Source of the DNA: Bacteriovoracaceae bacterium
GTDB lineage: Bacteria; Bdellovibrionota; Bacteriovoracia; Bacteriovoracales; Bacteriovoracaceae
Direction: 5' to 3'
Length of the DNA: 64,000 nucleotides
NCBI GenBank assembly: GCA_003245675.1
Contig: QKCN01000079.1
Coordinates: 1 to 64,000 of the forward strand
Shown: positions 1-7,958 of the stretch, piece by piece
Layout: each line of letters starts with the position of its first letter
Numbering within the stretch: position 1 is the stretch's first letter
Translations under genes and position numbers: made by a program
The notes under the pieces: generated by a model
Databases searched by the model: none
Told to the model about the DNA's origin: nothing
What the model saw: only the letters and a program-made list of their open reading frames with translations

Positions 1-1759
1 CTCCTTCGACCTCATTAAACCAAGCCCCTCTAACTTCTTCATGTCTTGGCAATCCATAATGAAAATTTTTAAGATTCGCACTTCCTCCATCGAAGGCGAC
101 TAAGCTAAATTTAGGATTCAAAACTTCAGGAGAAATATATTGAACTGGATTTTTCTCATCATCTTCATCAAGCCTCTTGCAGTTTTGCAAAAACTCAATC
201 AGTTGAGAATGAGATTTAATTGCCTCAGAGCTGTACTCACTCAACAAGGTATTCCAATCAGCATCCTCACTATATAATCGTTCTAAGGCACTTGATACAT
301 TAACATTGCCAATATTTGCAATGATTTTAGCCCCCCCAACGCTCCTTGCAGTTCGTGTAAAGCGACCAGTAAACTGAAGTAAAATAGATAGACTTTTGTG
401 AATATCGTGAACTGCTGCAATTTTCAAGTTTGGAAGATCAAATCCTTCACCAAACATGTCAACACAAACCAAAATTCTGCTGGTTCTGCTAAACAACTGC
501 TTTGTCCTCAAAAGTCTATCAACTTTCCCCGTTTTACTAGTTACAAGAACAGGACAAAACTCTGGGCATAACTTCTCGTATAGATTGAATACCATTTCTG
601 CCCTTCTTATTGAATCGCATCTAGCCATCAATAGGTGATCATGGCCAGCCTCCAAGTCTCCTTGTAAAACATCAATTGCACTTGTTGCAATCATTTGATC
701 AGCTTTTTCAAAATCAAGAGAAAAAATTGGTTTAAACTCAATCGGCTTAAAATAGCCTGATTTCTGAGCTAAACTTAGTGGATAATTAAATATAACCTTC
801 CCATCAACAATCTTCCCATCTCTACGAAACGGTGTAGCCGTAAACTGAATAACAGGCTTCCCTTTGAAAGACTCTCTAAAATTTTGCCATGTTGATGCTG
901 GAACATGATGTGCTTCATCAATGAAGAGATAATCAAAATTACTTGCAATTTGCGTTGTTAAACCTAAAGAGGTTCCTTGTCCAATCGTAGACATTGTCGC
1001 AACAACGATATTGCAGCACTCAATAAAACCTAAGCAGTCAGGGGAAATAGGTCGTCGCTTCATTACTCCAACCACGGGATTAAGACTATTTTTGCCAAGT
1101 GCCTCAAACTTCTTTAATAGACCTAACGTAATAAACTTCTCAGCGGTCTGAGAACGTAAGGAGTCAGAAGGCACAATAACGAGGACTCTTCCTCCATTAC
1201 AGGCTGAAACCATAGTTGCAAGCATCGTTTCGGTCTTACCTGTTCCTGTTGGCATTATAATAGTTGCTGATGAATTTGAAATAGCCCAATGGGCACCAAT
1301 TGCGTAGAGGGCTCCAACTTGTGGAGGCCGCAACCCTTCTGAAATAACCCTACCATCATCATCAAGTTTTTCTGTTTTAAAAATAAATTTATCTTCCCAA
1401 GACCTTCGAACAGTATCTACATATAGCCTCAAATTTTGTTCATCAAAATTATTGTAGCGATCTAAAGACCGAGACTTCATCCATTTTAGTTGTCCTAATT
1501 CATCATCAAACGAAAGAACACCATCACCTTCATAATCCTCTCTAATCGTTTTTGAGAATGTAATTATATAAATTTCACCACATTCAAGAAATAGTTTCGA
1601 AGCCCATCTGCCACCAAGCTTTGTTTGCTCAACTTTTCCAATCGTTTCGAGAGATCTCGACCTGACAAGATGAGAAACCTTAGAGGCTCCAATTGTTTGT
1701 GTTCTAGCCCTCAACTCAGGAATAAGAATTTTGTCACCTTTTTTATAAGAAACACTCAA
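1..1759 (-). CDS. DEAD/DEAH-box (SF2) helicase family protein, truncated at left window edge
   Basis: Open minus-strand frame, absent from the ORF track because it has no stop in the window. Manual translation gives Walker A 'MPTGTGKTETML', 'FIDEAHHVP' (DEAH), 'FTATPFRRDG' and 'QFTGRFTRTARS' (motif VI-like). Likely TTG start at 1759 after GGAGG (1770-1766). Confidence 0.85.
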   Translation of the reverse strand, partial: MSVSYKKGDKILIPELRARTQTIGASKVSHLVRSRSLETIGKVEQTKLGGRWASKLFLECGEIYIITFSKTIREDYEGDGVLSFDDELGQLKWMKSRSLDRYNNFDEQNLRLYVDTVRRSWEDKFIFKTEKLDDDGRVISEGLRPPQVGALYAIGAHWAISNSSATIIMPTGTGKTETMLATMVSACNGGRVLVIVPSDSLRSQTAEKFITLGLLKKFEALGKNSLNPVVGVMKRRPISPDCLGFIECCNIVVATMSTIGQGTSLGLTTQIASNFDYLFIDEAHHVPASTWQNFRESFKGKPVIQFTATPFRRDGKIVDGKVIFNYPLSLAQKSGYFKPIEFKPIFSLDFEKADQMIATSAIDVLQGDLEAGHDHLLMARCDSIRRAEMVFNLYEKLCPEFCPVLVTSKTGKVDRLLRTKQLFSRTSRILVCVDMFGEGFDLPNLKIAAVHDIHKSLSILLQFTGRFTRTARSVGGAKIIANIGNVNVSSALERLYSEDADWNTLLSEYSSEAIKSHSQLIEFLQNCKRLDEDDEKNPVQYISPEVLNPKFSLVAFDGGSANLKNFHYGLPRHEEVRGAWFNEVEG

Positions 1760-1791
1760 CAACAACCTCCTAAAAATTAAGCTTCCCTGAT

Positions 1792-1847
1792 ATTCGGTTC
1801 AATCATTTTCTATTTGTAGTTAAGATTTCCTTGGCCGAATATTCCAA
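1792..1847 (-). promoter_or_regulatory. Repeated upstream element copy 1 (32 nt upstream of helicase start)
   Basis: ATTCGGTTCAATCATTTTCTATTTGTAGTTAAGATTTCCTTGGCCGAATATTCCAA; ungapped by-eye match of 43/56 to 5018-5073. Confidence 0.6.
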
Positions 1848-1959
1848 TAATTCCACAAACCTGAACGAACAATCGCTTACCACTCTAAAGAATAGTTAAG
1901 ATAAAACATTTCAGAACAGGTTCTAAATATTCAAGAACAACTACTCTGAAATACTACAT

Positions 1960-2199
1960 TTAAAATGTTGGCAAGTTATCTAAATTATTTTTAGAACTTG
2001 CATCTTTATCTGTTCTTAAATACTTGTCTGCATAAACATGTACATCTGCCTTTGGAGATACCTCTTCAACGTAATAACTGTCCCATCCGTACTTAATATT
2101 ACGAACTGCGCTTTCTGTGGATTCTTCCCATCCAAGCCCCCTAATCTTAACAATTACATTACTTGAGTCTTTTCTGACCATTCTGATCCGTTTCCCCAT
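1960..2199 (-). CDS. DUF3892-like small protein
   Basis: C-terminal 'YLRTDKDASSKNNLDNLPTF' resembles the DUF3892 signature (YLRT...DNLxNLPxF). ATG at 2199 preceded by GAGGAGG; shorter than the listed ORF. Confidence 0.65.
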   Translation of the reverse strand: MGKRIRMVRKDSSNVIVKIRGLGWEESTESAVRNIKYGWDSYYVEEVSPKADVHVYADKYLRTDKDASSKNNLDNLPTF

Positions 2200-2297
2200 T
2201 TTTAGCCTCCTCTGACGTTTACTTACGATGTAGCTTCCTACCACGACTCGGAATATCACGCAACAATACTAAAAAAATTACAGTCTATTCACAAAAC

Positions 2298-2308
2298 ACC
2301 GAAACGGT
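2298..2308. promoter_or_regulatory. Candidate operator ACCG-AAA-CGGT
   Basis: Perfect 11-nt interrupted palindrome 26 nt before the ATG of the XRE-TerB gene. Confidence 0.35.
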
Positions 2309-2334
2309 ATTAAGCTATAAAGAAGGACGCGATT

Positions 2335-3135
2335 ATGTACGAGCAATTAAACGACAAAGAAATTGGTAAAATCCTAAAAGACTTTAGACTGAAAAAAGGC
2401 CTTACTCAAAAAGAAGTAGAAGCGAGACTAGGCTTAAGAGAAAGAACTCTTTTCGACTATGAGTCCTCGAGAATACGAGTTTCATTATCTGTCGCAATTG
2501 GACTTTGCAATATATATGAAACAACACTTGAATCACTTCTTGGTTTAAAAAAACCAAACTCAAAAAAATCAAAAACGCAAGATAACAAGCCAAATAATAA
2601 ATATATGCCACTATTCCAGACAGGAATTGCGAGTAAAAACTATTACATTGTCCATCACAAATTAATTTCCGACCCATACATAATGACAGAGCTTGGCCTT
2701 AACAAAGTCATAAAAAGAAACTCCCCCTTTGACTCACTCACAAAAAAAATAACAAAGGCTAACAAAAGAAAAATGACTGTTGAAATACTTAAATATTTAT
2801 CTTCACTAATTGGAGCAGACGGAAAAATAACCAAAGAAGAAATGGAGCTCAAAGCATCCATCATTGACTCTCTAGAATTTGAGCTAACAGACAATGAAGT
2901 CAGGGCTATTAATAAGGCAGGAGTCAGTCTCTACCTGAGTAATAAATCAAAAGAACTATTCAAAACGAAAGCAAAGAAGAGATTTCTGATCTGGGTATTG
3001 TTCTTAGCAGCCTACAGTGATCACGAGCTTGCCCCAAAAGAACTGACTTATATAAAAAAAGTAGCAAAAAGCTTGGGTCTTAAAAATGATGATATCGGCT
3101 ACATACAGGAGAATATTCAAGAGTCTATTTTGTAG
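2335..3135 (+). CDS. XRE-family HTH regulator fused to TerB-like domain
   Basis: N-terminal 'IGKILKDFRLKKGLTQKEVEARLGLRERTLFDYES' (HTH_XRE); C-terminal 'LIGADGKITKEEMEL...AAYSDHELAPKELTYIKKVAKSLGL' (TerB-like). Confidence 0.75.
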   Translation: MYEQLNDKEIGKILKDFRLKKGLTQKEVEARLGLRERTLFDYESSRIRVSLSVAIGLCNIYETTLESLLGLKKPNSKKSKTQDNKPNNKYMPLFQTGIASKNYYIVHHKLISDPYIMTELGLNKVIKRNSPFDSLTKKITKANKRKMTVEILKYLSSLIGADGKITKEEMELKASIIDSLEFELTDNEVRAINKAGVSLYLSNKSKELFKTKAKKRFLIWVLFLAAYSDHELAPKELTYIKKVAKSLGLKNDDIGYIQENIQESIL

Positions 3136-3142
3136 CTGAAAT

Positions 3143-3976
3143 TTAGGCCAACAAGCGCTCAAAATACTTTTCACCATTCTCATATTTAAACTTGCATATT
3201 CCATTGTTTTTCAAAATATCCAATCGACCGATCAATCCGAGATCATTTGTCAAAAACAATTCAACCCTAGAAAGACTTGAAGCGATATGCGCATCTGTCC
3301 AATTTCCTCGCCGAGCCTTAAATTCCTTTTGATAATTGTCATACTCTGGAATCTGCATTGCACCATAAGTTATCAAACCGACATGAGCTAAAAAATTATT
3401 AGAGACAAGATATGAGTTTCTTCGTCTCAACATTTTGGCAATCTTTTCTTTTGACACATTTTTCAACTCTAAAATCCATACACTCTTAGTAGGAAGAGCA
3501 TAAGTCATAACATTCTCGCCAACATCTTTAATATCTAAGCCATCAGGAGCATCTGTAAGCAAACTTTTATCCAAACGATGCAATTCTTTTTTGACATCAA
3601 GAAGTCTAGAAAAACCTAAAGAAAACCTTTTAAAGTCATGCCAACTTTTAATCTGTTCTTGTTTTTTATCATATGTAAAAAGACGACATTGTCTTTCATG
3701 CAACTCTTTATTCAGCTGATACCCCATAGGCTTAGCAATACGAAATCGACCACCCAAGGCTTGTGAAATAGTAAAAAGTTTTTGAAATCGAGAATTTGTG
3801 ACATCCTCCAATGGATTACACATCATCTCAACAAAAACTTCTTTCGCAACGACGAAAATTATTGCACACTCATTTTTCAAATAATTCAAATATTTTGTAA
3901 AAACAACTTCATTGTCCAATAAATACGTCAATGCACAAGTATCAAAGCCAATTCTCACATCCCCCGCCTTTACCAC
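3143..3976 (-). CDS. PIN-like domain protein (candidate RNase)
   Basis: 'RIGFDTCALTYLLD' N-terminal Asp, 'AKEVFVEM' Glu, C-terminal 'WTDAHIASSLSRVELFLTNDLGLIGRL' (PIN-type acidic constellation). Confidence 0.6.
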   Translation of the reverse strand: MVKAGDVRIGFDTCALTYLLDNEVVFTKYLNYLKNECAIIFVVAKEVFVEMMCNPLEDVTNSRFQKLFTISQALGGRFRIAKPMGYQLNKELHERQCRLFTYDKKQEQIKSWHDFKRFSLGFSRLLDVKKELHRLDKSLLTDAPDGLDIKDVGENVMTYALPTKSVWILELKNVSKEKIAKMLRRRNSYLVSNNFLAHVGLITYGAMQIPEYDNYQKEFKARRGNWTDAHIASSLSRVELFLTNDLGLIGRLDILKNNGICKFKYENGEKYFERLLA

Positions 3977-4173
3977 CAGCTGTACTTACCCTTAAAAAAG
4001 CAATATGCACAACTACTCCAAACTGCAGCCATTATAACAAAACCAATTACAAAATCCTTCCAAGACTGTTCTTCTAGATATCCAGAAAAAGATTTCTCAC
4101 GAAACAACAAACTTCGCACCCATGCGCCAAGAAAATAAAAACCATAAAAGAATAAATCAATAACAAAGTCCAA
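3970..4173 (-). CDS. Small membrane protein
   Basis: 67 aa with hydrophobic segments; overlaps the PIN-like gene start by 7 nt. Confidence 0.5.
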   Translation of the reverse strand: MDFVIDLFFYGFYFLGAWVRSLLFREKSFSGYLEEQSWKDFVIGFVIMAAVWSSCAYCFFKGKYSWW

Positions 4174-4187
4174 ACTGACTCCCCAAT

Positions 4188-4454
4188 CTATTTCCTCTTC
4201 AAGTACCTTCTCGCTTCTTCATCTGAGATATCCGACTCATAACACAAAGGTGATGCTCCTCCGGGGCGACTATAAGCACTTCTTTTGCCACAACTACGCC
4301 CTCGCTTAGTTGTATTATAGGGACAAGGGCAATTGCCTGAGTAACTGTTAATTGATTGCTTAATCATTTCTTTCTTCACATCAGACAATGACTGCTCTGC
4401 GAATGAGAGAATCGAAAAACACATCATAAAAAGTAAAATTAAAATAGATTTCAT
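4188..4454 (-). CDS. Small secreted Cys-rich protein (CPCPYN...GRSCGKRSAYSRPGG motif)
   Basis: Signal peptide 'MKSILILLFMMCFSILSFAEQ' then 'NCPCPYNTTKRGRSCGKRSAYSRPGGASPLCY'. ATG at 4454 with upstream GGGG. Confidence 0.7.
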   Translation of the reverse strand: MKSILILLFMMCFSILSFAEQSLSDVKKEMIKQSINSYSGNCPCPYNTTKRGRSCGKRSAYSRPGGASPLCYESDISDEEARRYLKRK

Positions 4455-4486
4455 AGTATTCCCCTTGAGCAATCAGAGTATGCATT

Positions 4487-4984
4487 TTACGACTTAAGTA
4501 ACTTTTTCCTTGCTTCATATTCGGGATCAATTTTCATCATTGCCCTATTAAATAAGATATTTGCAAGACTATCGATAGCAACAAACTCCTCATACTGGGC
4601 CATATTTTTGCACTTCGCCCTTAAAGAAGCTTTTAACTCACTGCCCGTTTTACCAGCAAGAATGCTAAAGAAACCTCTTTCCATACACTCCATTCTGGTA
4701 AATAAAGCTACATTTCCAAAGATCTGCACTCTATAGAAAATTTCAAATTTCTCAAAATTTGACTTTGCGGCTTTAATTTTCAACATTTTTGTAGTTTCTT
4801 TGTTAAAAAAGATCCCTCCAGTAATAAACTCACCAATGCTTACCTCTAATCCAGGAAACTTGCTCTCTTCACAATCTGTTTTAACTAGTTCATAAAATTT
4901 ATCCTGCAAACCCGTTACATCATTAAAAAGAACAGTCCATGTTTCATCTTCGTAGATTGAACTAAAATCAAACCTCTCCGCCAT
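4487..4984 (-). CDS. Hypothetical protein
   Basis: 165 aa ORF, GAGGAG upstream, 32-nt spacing to downstream gene. Confidence 0.6.
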   Translation of the reverse strand: MAERFDFSSIYEDETWTVLFNDVTGLQDKFYELVKTDCEESKFPGLEVSIGEFITGGIFFNKETTKMLKIKAAKSNFEKFEIFYRVQIFGNVALFTRMECMERGFFSILAGKTGSELKASLRAKCKNMAQYEEFVAIDSLANILFNRAMMKIDPEYEARKKLLKS

Positions 4985-5017
4985 AAAATCTCCTCTTCAA
5001 ATTAAATTCACACCATT

Positions 5018-5073
5018 ATTCGGCTCAATCATTTTCCATTTAATGTTAAGTTTCCTTCACTGGAATATTCCAA
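5018..5073 (-). promoter_or_regulatory. Repeated upstream element copy 2 (33 nt upstream of the 4984 start)
   Basis: ATTCGGCTCAATCATTTTCCATTTAATGTTAAGTTTCCTTCACTGGAATATTCCAA; matches 1792-1847. Confidence 0.6.
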
Positions 5074-5079
5074 CTCTCC

Positions 5080-5301
5080 TTACCTCTCCGAACAGTCTTT
5101 CATCACCACCCCAAAATGAAACCCCAACCCTCCTACCCTAAACTTCTTAATGTCTTGAAAAACGAGAGTGAACCAAAACACACTGCCGGCCATAAGCACA
5201 ATCAAAGCTGCTCTTCTTCCTCTAAGCCAAAGCACCACAATAGGACCAAGGAAGATACAAATGAAAATTAGAATACTTTTAAACATCTCTGAACTCTGCA
5301 A
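5080..5301 (-). CDS. Small membrane protein, hypothetical
   Basis: 73 aa with two hydrophobic stretches. Confidence 0.4.
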   Translation of the reverse strand: MQSSEMFKSILIFICIFLGPIVVLWLRGRRAALIVLMAGSVFWFTLVFQDIKKFRVGGLGFHFGVVMKDCSER

Positions 5302-5360
5302 TACATGGTTTCGTTTCTCGTATTTTGATTATTAAACTAATCTCTCCCCTATACTTGATA

Positions 5361-5378
5361 TTTCCGAAACTTCGGAAA
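5361..5378. repeat. Palindrome TTTCCGAA-AC-TTCGGAAA
   Basis: Perfect 8-bp arms, 2-nt spacer, between ssrA and the accessory genes. Confidence 0.6.
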
Positions 5379-5567
5379 ACGAGGTAATACGAGTTTGGGC
5401 CACCGTAAAAATGACCAATTTTTGTCACTAAAACGCTCAGAGAAAAAAGGTGCGCAAAAACATAACCGCCTGAAATTGCGTCTACACCAGTGCACCACGG
5501 AACACCACGAGCAGAAAGAAAAAGTCTTTGATTTAAAGGAGTTAGGCACCATTCGTGGTGCCGATTT

Positions 5568-5941
5568 TGGTGGAGGTGGTGGGAATCGAACCCACGTCCG
5601 AAAGCGCGTCATGATGCGCGGGGATTACGTGCGTCACAGAGTTTATTGTGTTCTGCACACTAGCCACTTTTGTGAAAGGAGCAAAACTCGGTTGATTTTA
5701 TCAGTATCCCGACCCCTGAGAATGGCTTTCTTTTAAGAGAGACCAGACAAACTCTCGCCACCTTGTTTTTGTTATCGGTCAAGGCCCCTCAGCATAGCTC
5801 TAACTTAAATAATTAAGCGGCCATTGCGTATTCGTAATCGTTGCCGATTAAATTTTGATCTCCTTTTTACAAGGCCCGTGGAGATCAACCTTGGCACGCC
5901 CACAACACCGTCAGTACCCCCGTCGAAACCAGTGCACCCCC
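5568..5941 (-). ncRNA. ssrA: Transfer-messenger RNA (tmRNA)
   Basis: 5' GGGGGTGCACTGGTTTCGACGGGGGTACTGACGG; 3' GTGGGTTCGATTCCCACCACCTCCACCA. Acceptor stem GGGGGTG/CACCTCC pairs. Tag frame GGC AAC GAT TAC GAA TAC GCA ATG GCC GCT TAA (GNDYEYAMAA) at 5845-5813. Confidence 0.96.
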
Positions 5942-6016
5942 ATGTTGAATAGCAAGAGGCAGTATAGCTTAGAAAGGAAGAGCAATCAATCTGTATTTAT
6001 GATGGCCCGATGCATT

Positions 6017-7279
6017 CTAATTGCCACAGCTCTTTTTGGTAGACATCAATACTTTATTGCCAATAATCCCTCCTAAAATAAGAAAAATAAAAAAGAGCCA
6101 ACCAGATAGAGAAAAGTTTGCGATGGGAGTATAAAGGGCCCCGACATTGCAACCATTAGATAATCTGGTTCCAAAGCCCATGGTAAATCCGCCGATGGCG
6201 AAGATGAGAATATCAAGGGCCTTAATCTTAAGTTCATACATAAAGGCACTTTTAAGCGCGCCGGCCAGCAACAAGCAAAGCAATGCTCCAACGATGATAC
6301 CGATGTTTTGCACCGAAACAGGATGAGAAAAAATATTAGTAAATGCTTGCGCCTTCATCCCCGTAAAAGAAGCCAGTGAATCGGCCGAAGCCCCCAGCGC
6401 CGTTAAAAGCTTTCCAAACCACAAACCATAAATGGTAGACGCGCCCCAGCCGGACTTAGTCACACTGGTTAGTAAAATAAAGATTGCCGCAATAACAGCG
6501 GCTCCCACTTCCATTCTCCAGGGACGAACAAAAAGACGCTCATAATTTTCCTTGCTGAAAAATTTAGCAGGCGCCTCTGTCTCCCCTAAAAATTTCTCTT
6601 GTTCAAGCTCGGAAGCAACGGCACAAAGAGTTCCTTCTGCCCGACGTTTCTCTTGATACTTATTGGCAATGAGTATCGTCACCCACACCAATAAGGCAGT
6701 AAGAATGGTGGCCCCCATATATCCGTTGAGCCCATCCCACTGAAACCAGTCTGGAAAATAAACTCCCCCACTGGTTTGCGCTCCAACCTTGGAAGTGAAA
6801 AAACTTTGCTTCACCCAAGAGGCGCCTTTAAAAGGAAAGCCGAGAAAAACGCCCAGTCCAAAAAAGACAAAAGTGATAAAGGCACGAGGTCCCGAGACCA
6901 ATTCGGCCAAAGTCCCAGTAGCACAGCATGATGAAAAACTCATACCGAAACCAAAAAGCAAGCCGCCTAAGGCAAGTCCTAGGTTGATGGGACTCACTGA
7001 CAAATTTAAGGCCGAAGGATCGTTAAAGGCCAGGGCAGTTGTCACAATCGTACTTGCGAGGAACATCAAAACCAACACCTTGATCAGCTTAACCGATCCT
7101 GTGCGGTAAGGACGGTTCACACTGCCTGCAAATCCCATGCAAGAGCGCGTCAGAGCATAGCCAAAGCCACAACCTATAATGAAGCGGAAAAAGAGCATCT
7201 GCTCACTGAAAAAACTTCCTCCGAAGATGAAAATAAGCAATAAGAGCACGAATCCAATAATGTTTTCAACCTTATTCAT
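6017..7279 (-). CDS. YeeE/YedE family (sulfur transport-type) membrane protein
   Basis: 'RFIIGCGFGYALTRSCMGFAG', 'GMSFSSCCATGTLAELVSG', 'MGFGTRLSNGCNVGAL'. ATG at 7279 with AAGGA upstream. Confidence 0.85.
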   Translation of the reverse strand: MNKVENIIGFVLLLLIFIFGGSFFSEQMLFFRFIIGCGFGYALTRSCMGFAGSVNRPYRTGSVKLIKVLVLMFLASTIVTTALAFNDPSALNLSVSPINLGLALGGLLFGFGMSFSSCCATGTLAELVSGPRAFITFVFFGLGVFLGFPFKGASWVKQSFFTSKVGAQTSGGVYFPDWFQWDGLNGYMGATILTALLVWVTILIANKYQEKRRAEGTLCAVASELEQEKFLGETEAPAKFFSKENYERLFVRPWRMEVGAAVIAAIFILLTSVTKSGWGASTIYGLWFGKLLTALGASADSLASFTGMKAQAFTNIFSHPVSVQNIGIIVGALLCLLLAGALKSAFMYELKIKALDILIFAIGGFTMGFGTRLSNGCNVGALYTPIANFSLSGWLFFIFLILGGIIGNKVLMSTKKSCGN

Positions 7280-7329
7280 TGAATATTCCTTGAACACAAA
7301 TTAATACAAAATAGAAAATGATTTGTTCT

Positions 7330-7635
7330 TTAAGATGCTTTACGTTTTTCTTGTTCCTGCTTAACGGGAATAGGAACCACATTACTTTCTTCTTCCAAAA
7401 AGAAATCCTTGAGATGATGAGCCTCTGGACAATGTCCCTTGAATACCGCGCGCCCCAAATAAAAAAGCGTAGGAACAAGCACCCAACATATGGCCTCAAG
7501 CCACATATAAACTTTGTTATCCACCATATAGCCACGCGCTTCTAAACGAGTATAGTAACTCCATACCACTGGCAAAACTGCCGCAGTGATCATCGAAAAA
7601 AATGAGAGCCAGATAATTGTCTTTGCTTTACCCAT
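7330..7635 (-). CDS. Small membrane protein
   Basis: Likely start MGKAKTIIW at 7635; two TM segments. Confidence 0.55.
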   Translation of the reverse strand: MGKAKTIIWLSFFSMITAAVLPVVWSYYTRLEARGYMVDNKVYMWLEAICWVLVPTLFYLGRAVFKGHCPEAHHLKDFFLEEESNVVPIPVKQEQEKRKAS

Positions 7636-7730
7636 AATAAGACTCCTTCGCCCAAATGGCCGACAAAAGTAATCCCCTATCGGAGTATGTAGGTCAAAGA
7701 TTAGATAAATAATAAAAACCACCTTAAGTT

Positions 7731-7958
7731 CTAAGATCTTAGATAGGTGCCAAGCAAGGAGACGCCTTGGTCTAAGGCTTCCTCTTCTGACTCAGCATCA
7801 TAGATGCTTCCCAGATGCTTTATTATCTTACGACTCTCCTTTTGAACCAACTGGACTTCTGCTAAAAACTTATCTTTCAAAGGAGAAACAGCAACTTGAG
7901 CGAGAATATGGTCCTCACCCTCCAGAGGGAAAATATATTCTTTAGGGTATTCTTGCAT
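7731..7958 (-). CDS. Hypothetical 75-aa protein
   Basis: ORF with AAGGGG upstream. Confidence 0.5.
   Translation of the reverse strand: MQEYPKEYIFPLEGEDHILAQVAVSPLKDKFLAEVQLVQKESRKIIKHLGSIYDAESEEEALDQGVSLLGTYLRS

Noticed and set aside
456-638. 60-aa plus-strand ORF
   Set aside because: Antisense to the helicase reading frame, which carries clear SF2 motifs.
1913-1924. LexA/SOS box
   Set aside because: The AGAAC-N2-GTTCT spacing fits neither the GAAC-N4-GTTC nor the CTGT-N8-ACAG consensus.
5349-5736. ORFs 5349-5612 (-) and 5395-5736 (+) as proteins
   Set aside because: They overlap the tmRNA gene, and their C-/N-terminal 'GGGGNRTHVRKR' or 'TRFRTWVRFPPPPPK' translations are read-through of the tmRNA T-arm, a classic spurious call.
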